Positions 34,112 through 42,150 of a stretch of 64,000 nt of DNA are shown here, one piece after another (position 1 is the stretch's first letter; each line of letters opens with the position of its first letter). The stretch is from Devosia sp. YIM 151766 (GTDB lineage Bacteria; Pseudomonadota; Alphaproteobacteria; Rhizobiales; Devosiaceae). Location: the NCBI RefSeq assembly GCF_030285925.1, contig NZ_CP127251.1:2703501-2767500 (forward strand). Reading direction: 5' to 3'. The notes under the pieces are model-generated. The model had not been told where the DNA came from, ran no database searches, and saw only the letters and a list, made by a program, of their open reading frames with translations. The translations under genes and the position numbers were made by a program.

Positions 34112-36194
34112 GCAGGTCGGTGTCCGTTTGGTCGCCGAAAATGGCGAGATCGTCAAAGCCGAGCTCGATGGCATTGGGGATTCCGGGGAGAAGGCCTTCG
34201 GTCGCATCGAGGCAAAATCACAGGCGATGGGGCGGGCCATAACGGTAGCGTTGGCAGCGGCTGCAGCGGCCGCCGTCGCGGCAGCGGGGGCCATGGTCCG
34301 CGATGGAATGAGGGTCATTGATGCGCAGGCCAAGAGCGCGGCCCCGCTGAACACCACCGTCGAATCGGTGCAAATCCTCCATCGTGCTGCAGATCGCACT
34401 GGCGCGTCCATGGCCGAGGCGGAGGCTGGCGTTGTCCGCTTTACTCGTCGCCTGTCGCTTTTCGAGAGAGATGGCAGCGGCCCGGCGGCTAAAGCCCTCA
34501 ATCAGCTGAAGCTCAACGCAACCGAATTGCTCACCCTGCCGATCGACGAGCGGTTGATTGCGGTCAATGAGGCGCTGGATGAGTACGCCACAGATGCGGA
34601 GCGGGCTGCGCTGCTAAGCCAGCTTTTCGGGGATAAGTCCTGGACGGCATTTTCGCGTCTCGATACCGAAAACCTGCGGCAAGCCGCAGAGGATGTGCGT
34701 GATTTCGGCATCGCGGTATCCGATCAGGACGCCGCTCAAATTGAGCGCACGAACACGGCTCTTTCATATATGGGGCTGATCTGGCGTGGAATATCCAATC
34801 AGTTGGCGGTTGCGGTAGCGCCAGCGCTCGAATCCGTCGCTGAAGCTATGGCGGCAATTGCATCCCGCTCGGGGCCGCTGGGGCAGGCCATAAAGCTGGT
34901 GTTCGACAATATCGGCCGTCTGGCCACCTATGCCGCGACCTTCGCCACATTCATGGCTACGCGATGGGTCTGGGCCTTCGTTGCCGCGCGAGTGAGTACA
35001 GTCAATCTTGTAACGGCGCTCACGCTTCTGCGCGGTGCGTTGATCCGCACGGGTTTTGGCGCTCTGGTCGTCGCCGCCGGCGAACTGATTTACTGGTTCG
35101 GACGGGTGGTGAGCGCCACCGGCGGTTTGGGCGCGGCGCTCTCGTTGCTTGGTGAAGTTGCGGCCGGGGTCTGGGACGGCATTGTCACCTCGGCAAAGGC
35201 GATTCCGGTTGGCTTGCAGTCAATTTGGGCAACGGTGCGCGGTGGGTTCCTCCGGATGATGGAGGGGTTGGCCGAGCGATGGGCCAATTTCCTTCACAAC
35301 ATTTCCGACTCTATGCGGTCGGTACCATTCATAGAGGATGCCGCACTCGCGGTTTACAGCTCGGCGGTAACGGCGGGATCCGCGTTTTATGAGCTGGGGG
35401 CGGCCGCGAACGCTGCCGAGCGGGATGCGGCCGCCCTAAAGGAGGAAGCCGGGCGGCTGGTGAGCGAGGGTTTCGACAAGGTTCGGGATGCGGTCGGCCG
35501 TCTCGTTGAGGTTGTGGCCCGCGCAGGCGAGGACAGTGAGGGCGCGCTCGACGACACAAGGGCGGCCGCCGATGCCGTAACGGAAGCGCTCGACGAGGCC
35601 GGGAAAGCCGGCGCCGCCGCGGGTAAACTGATCAAGGTAGGCGGCGAGGTAGCGGCGACCGGTTGGGCAAAGACCCTCGAAACGATCCGAGAATATGCCA
35701 GCGATGCCATGGATATGGCTGGCAATATTGGGGACAGCATCGTCTCGGCCTTTCGGGGTGCGGAGGATGCGATCGCCGATTTCGTCAAGTCCGGCAAGCT
35801 CGACTTCTCCAACATGATCACCTCCTTCATCGCTGACCTGGCCCGGCTTGCCACCCGGCGGTTCATCCTCGGGCCTATCGCCAATGCGCTCGACGGAATT
35901 CTTGGCGGGGTCAACCTGCCGTTCCTGTCCATGCCGAGTTTCGATGGCGGTGGGCACACGGGCTACGGTCCTCGGGTTGGCGGGCTCGACGGCAAGGGCG
36001 GCTATATGGCGCTGGTGCATCCGCGCGAGCGCATCATTGACGAGACCCGCGGTTCGAGCCGCCCTCGCGAGCGCGAGGTGCCACCCGTCTACGTCACCAT
36101 CCAGGCGCGGGATGTCGAAAGTTTCCGGCGGAGCCGGACCCAGATCGGGTCCGATATTCAGCGCGCCGTCGCCATGGGTTCGAGGGGACGGTAA
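34101..36194 (+). CDS. Tail length tape measure protein
   Basis: 697 residues from ATG 34101 (MARKQVGVRLVAENGEIVKAELDGIGDSGEKAF), preferred to 34071 because it follows a GGGGAG site and overlaps the chaperone end in the usual way. It contains a long Ala-rich helix (residues 45-75), several hydrophobic stretches (310-390), coiled-coil segments near 450-530, and a C-terminus typical of this group (FSNMITSFIADLARLATRRFILGPI...DETRGSSRPREREVPPV). The length corresponds to a fairly short siphovirus tail. Confidence 0.88.
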   Translation: MARKQVGVRLVAENGEIVKAELDGIGDSGEKAFGRIEAKSQAMGRAITVALAAAAAAAVAAAGAMVRDGMRVIDAQAKSAAPLNTTVESVQILHRAADRTGASMAEAEAGVVRFTRRLSLFERDGSGPAAKALNQLKLNATELLTLPIDERLIAVNEALDEYATDAERAALLSQLFGDKSWTAFSRLDTENLRQAAEDVRDFGIAVSDQDAAQIERTNTALSYMGLIWRGISNQLAVAVAPALESVAEAMAAIASRSGPLGQAIKLVFDNIGRLATYAATFATFMATRWVWAFVAARVSTVNLVTALTLLRGALIRTGFGALVVAAGELIYWFGRVVSATGGLGAALSLLGEVAAGVWDGIVTSAKAIPVGLQSIWATVRGGFLRMMEGLAERWANFLHNISDSMRSVPFIEDAALAVYSSAVTAGSAFYELGAAANAAERDAAALKEEAGRLVSEGFDKVRDAVGRLVEVVARAGEDSEGALDDTRAAADAVTEALDEAGKAGAAAGKLIKVGGEVAATGWAKTLETIREYASDAMDMAGNIGDSIVSAFRGAEDAIADFVKSGKLDFSNMITSFIADLARLATRRFILGPIANALDGILGGVNLPFLSMPSFDGGGHTGYGPRVGGLDGKGGYMALVHPRERIIDETRGSSRPREREVPPVYVTIQARDVESFRRSRTQIGSDIQRAVAMGSRGR

Positions 36195-36820
36195 TGGCGT
36201 TCCATGAGGTGAGGTTTCCCGACAACATTTCGCGGGGCGCGCACGGTGGTCCGCGCCGCCGGACGGACGTTGTCACGCTGGATTCCGGGCGGGAGGAACG
36301 CAACGCGCGCTGGGCGGATTCGCGGCATGCGTATGATGCGTCCTATGGGGTCCGCCGGGCCGACGATCTTGCCGCCGTCAAGGCGTTCTTTGAAGCGCGC
36401 AATGGCCGGCTCCATGGCTTCCGGTGGAAGGATTGGGCGGACTACAAGTCGTGTCTCCCCTCTCAAGGGCCAGCGCCAACCGATCAGGTGCTGGGCATCG
36501 GCAACGGATCAGCCACCACGTTTCAGTTGCGCAAGGAGTATCGCAGCGGATTCTGGTCTTATTGGCGCACCATCCGGAAACCGGTTGCCGGCTCAGTCGT
36601 GATTGCAGTGAACGGGGCCCAGCGCATCAGCGGCTGGTCGGTCGATCCCCCCACCGGAGTCGTCACCTTCTCGTCGGCTCCGGGCAGCGGCCAGGGCGTT
36701 ACGGCCGGTTTCGAATTCGATGTTCCGGTCCGCTTCGAGTCGGACGAGCTCGACATCACGCTGGATTTCGAGCGCCTCGGCTCGATTCCGGCCATCCAAC
36801 TGCTCGAGATCAAGGTTTAG
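36194..36820 (+). CDS. DUF2460 distal tail protein
   Basis: 208 residues, MAFHEVRFPDNISRGAHGGPRRRTDVVTLDSGREERNARW, then FRWKDWADYKSCLP and a beta-rich C-terminus (FEFDVPVRFESDELDITLDFERLGSIPAIQLLEIKV). This is DUF2460, the distal tail/hub component conserved in gene transfer agents and related alphaproteobacterial siphoviruses. It overlaps the tape measure stop by one base. Confidence 0.9.
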   Translation: MAFHEVRFPDNISRGAHGGPRRRTDVVTLDSGREERNARWADSRHAYDASYGVRRADDLAAVKAFFEARNGRLHGFRWKDWADYKSCLPSQGPAPTDQVLGIGNGSATTFQLRKEYRSGFWSYWRTIRKPVAGSVVIAVNGAQRISGWSVDPPTGVVTFSSAPGSGQGVTAGFEFDVPVRFESDELDITLDFERLGSIPAIQLLEIKV

Positions 36821-36823
36821 ACG

Positions 36824-37708
36824 ATGAAGGCAATTTCGTCCGGTCTCCAGGCGCATCTGGACTCGGGAGCCACCACACTCGCCTGGTGCTGGCGGATCAC
36901 CCGAAGTGATGGAGTGGTGCACGGCTTCACTGATCACGACCGGGTTTTGGCCTTCCTCGGGACCGATTTCGAGCCGGATTCGGGCTTCATCGCGTCGGAA
37001 ATTCGCACCGGCAGCGATCTGGCAGTGGATGCGCAGGATGCCGAAGGCGTCTTGAGTTCGGACCGCATTACCGAGACCGATATTCTTGACGGCCGGTGGG
37101 ACAATGCAGTGGTCGAGGTATGGCGGGTGAATTGGCGCAACGTGTCCCAGCGCGTTCTTATGCGGCAGGGCAATATCGGACAGGTCCGCCGGGGGCGTTC
37201 GATCTTCGTCGCTGAAATGCGTTCGCTGGCCCATGTGCTCAACCAGACGGTGGGCCGGGTCTATCAGGCGAGTTGCGACGCCGATCTGGGCGACAGCCGC
37301 TGCAAGATAAACCTCGAATCCAGCGCCTATCGCGGCACCGGAGCGGTGGCCGCATTCTCGGGCGGGCGGGCCTTCACAGCGAGCGGCCTGGGCTCGTTTG
37401 CCTCGGAGCTGTTCTCTCTCGGCACGATCCAGTGGACGAGCGGGGCGAATAACGGCCGGCGGGCAGACGCGGCAAGCCATTCGGTGTCCGGTGGCGTGGT
37501 GTCTGTCGCGCTGCTCGAGGAACCGGTGCGCGGCATCGAGGCAGGCGATACCTTCCTCATTCGCGCCGGTTGCGACAAGGCCCTCGGAACTTGCCGCACG
37601 AAGTTTAGTAACGTGGTCAATTTCCGGGGCTTCCCCACCATTCCAGGCCATGACGCTATCCTGCGCTATGCGACCAAGGATGGCGGCCATAGCGGGGGCG
37701 TGCTGTGA
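36824..37708 (+). CDS. DUF2163 phage tail hub protein
   Basis: 294 residues. LQAHLDSGATTLAWCWRITRSDGVVHGFTDHDRVLAFLGTDFEPDSGF opens the DUF2163 domain; the C-terminal part has CDADLGDSRCKINL and AGCDKALGTCRTKFSNVVNFRGFPTIPGHDA, cysteine-containing repeats that in GTA hub proteins bind an iron-sulfur cluster (known for the family, not shown here). It lies between DUF2460 and the NlpC/P60 peptidase, the fixed GTA order. Confidence 0.9.
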   Translation: MKAISSGLQAHLDSGATTLAWCWRITRSDGVVHGFTDHDRVLAFLGTDFEPDSGFIASEIRTGSDLAVDAQDAEGVLSSDRITETDILDGRWDNAVVEVWRVNWRNVSQRVLMRQGNIGQVRRGRSIFVAEMRSLAHVLNQTVGRVYQASCDADLGDSRCKINLESSAYRGTGAVAAFSGGRAFTASGLGSFASELFSLGTIQWTSGANNGRRADAASHSVSGGVVSVALLEEPVRGIEAGDTFLIRAGCDKALGTCRTKFSNVVNFRGFPTIPGHDAILRYATKDGGHSGGVL

Positions 37709-38169
37709 AGGCGCCGCGCGGCGCGGCCGCGGCCCGCGTCATCGCCGCCGCCCGAAGCTGGATCGGTACGCCTTACCACGATCAGGCGTCGGTCAAGGAT
37801 GTGGGGTGCGATTGCCTTGGGCTTGCGCGCGGTGTCTGGCGGGAGGTCGTCGGGCCGGAGCCGACGCGGATCCCGCCGTACACTCGCGATTGGGGCGAGA
37901 CCGGCGCGGTTGAAGTGCTGGCAACGGGCGCTTTGGCGTGGATGGTGCCGCTGCCGCTCGAGTTGTTGCGGCCCGGCGCGATGCTGCTGTTCCGGATGCG
38001 CGACGGCGCGATCGCCAAGCACTGCGGCATCCTCACTACCGATGACACCTTCGTGCATGCCTATGACCGCATTGGCGTGGTCGAGGAGCCGATGACCGAG
38101 TCCTGGCGGCGGCGGATCGCCTTCGCCTTTGTTTATCCAATCCGCCCGCGGGCGAAAACCAAGAGATAG
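37705..38169 (+). CDS. NlpC/P60 family phage cell-wall peptidase
   Basis: 154 residues. The catalytic cysteine is in VKDVGCDCLGLARGVWREVVG (Cys near residue 34) and the His in KHCGILTTDDTFVHAYDRIGVVEEPM. Tail-tip peptidases of this type locally open peptidoglycan for DNA entry. It overlaps the DUF2163 gene by 4 bp and is followed after 6 bp by the host-specificity gene. Confidence 0.92.
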   Translation: MKAPRGAAAARVIAAARSWIGTPYHDQASVKDVGCDCLGLARGVWREVVGPEPTRIPPYTRDWGETGAVEVLATGALAWMVPLPLELLRPGAMLLFRMRDGAIAKHCGILTTDDTFVHAYDRIGVVEEPMTESWRRRIAFAFVYPIRPRAKTKR

Positions 38170-38175
38170 AGAGAT

Positions 38176-41100
38176 ATGGCGGCTATCGCGCTGGGCATCG
38201 CCGGGACCGCTCTCGGCGGGGCCATCGGCGGTACGGTTCTTGGCATCTCGGCGGCCGCCATCGGAGGGGCCATCGGCGCGGGCATCGGCTCGATGGTCGA
38301 TAGCTGGGTCATCAGCCAGCTTTTCGGTCCAGATACGCAGCGCATCGAAGGGCCACGGCTCGATGCCGCGCGCATTACCACCTCGAGCGAGGGGTCAGTG
38401 ATCCCCCGGGTGTTCGGTCGGCATCGCCTCGGCGGCAACGTCATCTGGGCTACCGACTTCCGTGAGGAGGTTGTGACCGAGCGGCAGGGCGGCGGCAAGG
38501 GGGGCGGTGGCAGCGGGACTATCGAGACGACCACATATCTCTATTACGCGTCGTTCGCGGTGGCGGTCTGCGAGGGGCCAATCCGGGCCATCGGACGGAT
38601 TTGGGCGGACGGCAAGCCCATGGACCTGCAGAACGTCACCTGGCGCTTGCATCGCGGCACCGAGAGCCAGAGCCCCGATCCGTTCATCGTGTCGCGCTCC
38701 GGTCCGAGCACGCCGGCCTATCGCGGCACGGCCTATGTGGTGTTCGAGGACTTGCCGCTCGAGCGCTTCGGCAACCGCATCCCGCAGCTCACCTTTGAGG
38801 TGTTCCGGCCGTTGGCGGATTCCAACACCGCCGAGGGCCTCGTTAACGCGGTGACCGTCATTCCGGCCAGCGGCGAGTTCATCTATGCCACCGAAAAGAT
38901 CACCCGGGATGGCGGGCGGGGCGAAACCATTCCGGAAAATACCAACGCCACCCATGAAGCCGATTTCCGCATCGCGCTCGATCGACTGCAGGCGTCCGTG
39001 CCCGCTATCCAGCACGTCTATCTGGTCGTCTCTTGGTTCGGCGATGACCTGCGCGCCGGGCATTGTGATCTTCGGCCTGGTGTGGAGGTCCGAAACAAGG
39101 CGTCAAGCCGGCCTTGGTCGGTCAATGGTGTAGGACGGGCGGCGGCGCATCTGGTGAGCCGGGACGACGACGATCGTCCAATCTATGGTGGTACACCTGC
39201 CGATTTCAGCGTTGTGCAAGCCATTCAGGAGTGCAAGCGGCGCGGTCTGCGGGTCACCTTCTATCCGTTCTTCCTGATGGACGTCCCGCCCGGCAACAAT
39301 CTACCTAATCCCTATAGCGATAATGCCGCCAGCAGCGAGCAGCCCGCCTTCCCATGGCGCGGCCGCATCACCTGCTCGCCTGCCGCCGGCTTTGCCGGGA
39401 CGGTCGATAAGACCGGCGCCGCCGCCAGCCAGATCGCTGCGTTCTTCGGCAATGCTGCCAGGACCGATTTCGCTGTCAGCGGCACGAACGTCTCCTATCA
39501 CGGTCCTACCGAGTGGTCGTGGCGGCGCATGATGCTGCACTACGCGCATCTGTGCGCGGCGGCCGGCGGGGTGGATGCCTTCCTGATCGGCTCGGAAATG
39601 CGCGGGGTAACCACCGTGCGCAGCAGCGGGTCGGCCTATCCGGCGGTGAGCCATCTGATCACGCTGGCTGCCGACTGTCGGGCCATCCTGGGTTCGGGAA
39701 CGGATATCAGCTATGCCGCGGACTGGTCCGAATATTTCGGCCATCAGCCCAGCGATGGCTCGGGGGACGTGTTCTTCCATCTCGACCCACTCTGGGCGAA
39801 TGGGAACATCGATTTCATCGGCATCGACAATTACATGCCGCTATCGGACTGGCGTCCGGGCTTCGACCATGCCGATGCGCAGGAGTTCGATGCGATTTAC
39901 CAGCGCGACTATCTGCAATCGAACATTGAGGGCGGTGAAGGCTTCGACTGGTACTATGCCGACGCTGCTGACCGGAACGCGCAGGAGCGGACGCCGATCA
40001 CCGATAGTGCCGGTAAGCCTTGGGTTTTCCGCTACAAGGATCTCCGGTCCTGGTGGAACAATCGGCACTATCATCGGCCCGGCGGGATCGAGTCCGGCGC
40101 GCCGACCGCGTGGGTTCCCCAAAGCAAGCCCTTCCGGTTCACCGAGTATGGCTGCCCGGCGGTGGACATGGGGCCGAACCAGCCCAACGTGTTCTATGAT
40201 CCTAAATCCTCGGAATCGTTCGTGCCGTATTTCTCGCGCGGATGGCGCGACGACGGGGTGCAGCGTGCCTATCTCGAGGCGACCCTGCTCTATTGGGGCG
40301 ACAACGCGAATAATCCCGCCTCGAGCGTCTATTCCGGGCGGATGATCCAAGTCGCGGATTCCGCCGCATGGACGTGGGATGCGCGGCCCTACCCATGGTT
40401 CCCGGCACTCGCCGATGTGTGGAGCGACGGGGCCAACTGGCGGCTGGGCCATTGGCTCAACGGTCGGCTGGGCTCGGTCTCTCTGCAGGCGCTGATCCGG
40501 TCGCTTTGCGAGCGGGCGGATCTCCCGGCCAATCGCATTGATGTCTCGGGTGTCTGGGGAAGCCTCGAGGGGTACAGCATCAGTGCCCTCGAGTCGCCCC
40601 GCGCCTCGCTGGGCCAGCTCGCCCGGCATTTCGGGTTCGACGCGGTGGAGAGCGGCGGCAAGATCGTTTTCCGAATGCGGGGCCGCAAGGCTGCAGCCCA
40701 ACTCGAGCTTGCCGATCTGGTCGCGGCAGAGGGCGAGCGTGGCGACGTGATCGAGTTCGAGCGGGCGCAGGAAACCGAATTGCCGCTCTCGCTCAAATGG
40801 ACGATCGCGCGCTCGGATGAGAATTACGATGCGGCAACGGTCGAGGCACGCCGGCGCACCGCCGATGCGGCGCGGATCGTGGCCGAGAGCTTCCCGTTTT
40901 CGGTGCCGCCCGAGGAGGCTGAGCGCCGCGTCAATCGCGCGCTGATGGAGGCATGGGTCGGTCGCGAGACATCATCGTTCCGCCTGCCCCCCTCGCGCCT
41001 CGCGCTGGATCCCAGTGACGTGGTCGAGATCATCCATGACGACCGGATTTACGAGTTCCGGCTGCTGTCGGCCAACGATGCGGATGTGCGCACGCTGACC

Positions 41101-42141
41101 GCTATGCGGCAGGATCGGGCAGGCTTTGCCGTGCCATCGGGGGGTGACCGCGAGGTACATATCCCTCGCCCGCCTACCTTCGGCCCGCCGGTGGTGGCGT
41201 TTCTCGACGTGCCGCAGTTGCGGGCCGAGCAGGCCGCGCATCAGCCGCTCTTGGCCGGATATGCCGCGCCATGGCCTGGCGCGCTGGCGGTCTATCGATC
41301 ACCCGAGGAGGACGGCTTTACGCGGCTGATGACGCTCACCGGCTCGGCGCGGCTTGGAGAGGTGGCGTTCGACTTCTATTCAGGTCCGACCGGGCGGTGG
41401 GACCTGGGCAACGAGCTCTATGTCGATCTGTTTTCGGGCACGCTGCAGTCTCTCTCAGATGTGCAGGTGCTGGGCGGCTCCAATGCGCTGGCCATCGAGA
41501 GTGAACCCGGCGTCTGGGAAGTCGTTCAGTTCGCCGAAGCCGAGTTGTTGGCCGCGGGGCACTACCGGCTCACCCGCCTGCTGCGCGGCCTGCGCGGTAC
41601 CGAGGGGGCGATGGGCCGCCCGACCGCTGCCGGCGCGCGCGTCGTGGTGCTGGATACCGCCTTGATGCCGGTGCCGCTCACTGCCGCCGAGGTGGGCCTC
41701 GACTATAATTGGCGCATCGGGCCATCGGTCCAGCCGCACACCGATCCGGCTTTCGTGGCGCAGAGCTTCGCCGCGCATGGCGTGGGGCTTCGGCCCTTCT
41801 CGGGCGACCATGTGCGTCAGCCCTGGCGCTATGCGCGGGTTCCCGGCGATCTCGCGATCACATGGCTTCGACGCACTCGCGCGCTCGATGGCGACAATTG
41901 GGAGGCGATCGAGATTCCGCTGGGCGAAGAGGCCGAAGCCTACGAGGTCGACATTCTCGATGGTGCATCTGTCCTGCGGACGCTTTCGAGCGCCAGCCCC
42001 TCGGTGGTTTATACCGGCGCCGAACAATCCAGCGATTGGGGGGCGCCACTGGGGACCGGCGCGGCGCTGGACATCGTCATCTACCAGTTCTCGCCGGCCT
42101 ATGGCCGGGGATCACCCTTTATCACCACGCTTCATTTCTAG
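38176..42141 (+). CDS. GTA TIM-barrel host-specificity tail protein
   Basis: 1321 residues. A Gly/Ala-rich N-terminus (residues 1-60) leads into a tail domain; a glycoside-hydrolase-like TIM barrel spans about residues 430-740 (LCAAAGGVDAFLIGSEMRG, NIDFIGIDNYMPLSDWRPG, FRFTEYGCPAVDMG); a Phage-tail_3-type domain follows about 800-990, then a beta-rich C-terminus. It is the baseplate megatron of GTA-like tails, contacting the cell surface and possibly cutting glycan. Length is normal for the family and no interruption is seen. Confidence 0.92.
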   Translation: MAAIALGIAGTALGGAIGGTVLGISAAAIGGAIGAGIGSMVDSWVISQLFGPDTQRIEGPRLDAARITTSSEGSVIPRVFGRHRLGGNVIWATDFREEVVTERQGGGKGGGGSGTIETTTYLYYASFAVAVCEGPIRAIGRIWADGKPMDLQNVTWRLHRGTESQSPDPFIVSRSGPSTPAYRGTAYVVFEDLPLERFGNRIPQLTFEVFRPLADSNTAEGLVNAVTVIPASGEFIYATEKITRDGGRGETIPENTNATHEADFRIALDRLQASVPAIQHVYLVVSWFGDDLRAGHCDLRPGVEVRNKASSRPWSVNGVGRAAAHLVSRDDDDRPIYGGTPADFSVVQAIQECKRRGLRVTFYPFFLMDVPPGNNLPNPYSDNAASSEQPAFPWRGRITCSPAAGFAGTVDKTGAAASQIAAFFGNAARTDFAVSGTNVSYHGPTEWSWRRMMLHYAHLCAAAGGVDAFLIGSEMRGVTTVRSSGSAYPAVSHLITLAADCRAILGSGTDISYAADWSEYFGHQPSDGSGDVFFHLDPLWANGNIDFIGIDNYMPLSDWRPGFDHADAQEFDAIYQRDYLQSNIEGGEGFDWYYADAADRNAQERTPITDSAGKPWVFRYKDLRSWWNNRHYHRPGGIESGAPTAWVPQSKPFRFTEYGCPAVDMGPNQPNVFYDPKSSESFVPYFSRGWRDDGVQRAYLEATLLYWGDNANNPASSVYSGRMIQVADSAAWTWDARPYPWFPALADVWSDGANWRLGHWLNGRLGSVSLQALIRSLCERADLPANRIDVSGVWGSLEGYSISALESPRASLGQLARHFGFDAVESGGKIVFRMRGRKAAAQLELADLVAAEGERGDVIEFERAQETELPLSLKWTIARSDENYDAATVEARRRTADAARIVAESFPFSVPPEEAERRVNRALMEAWVGRETSSFRLPPSRLALDPSDVVEIIHDDRIYEFRLLSANDADVRTLTAMRQDRAGFAVPSGGDREVHIPRPPTFGPPVVAFLDVPQLRAEQAAHQPLLAGYAAPWPGALAVYRSPEEDGFTRLMTLTGSARLGEVAFDFYSGPTGRWDLGNELYVDLFSGTLQSLSDVQVLGGSNALAIESEPGVWEVVQFAEAELLAAGHYRLTRLLRGLRGTEGAMGRPTAAGARVVVLDTALMPVPLTAAEVGLDYNWRIGPSVQPHTDPAFVAQSFAAHGVGLRPFSGDHVRQPWRYARVPGDLAITWLRRTRALDGDNWEAIEIPLGEEAEAYEVDILDGASVLRTLSSASPSVVYTGAEQSSDWGAPLGTGAALDIVIYQFSPAYGRGSPFITTLHF

Positions 42142-42150
42142 AGGGCCGTC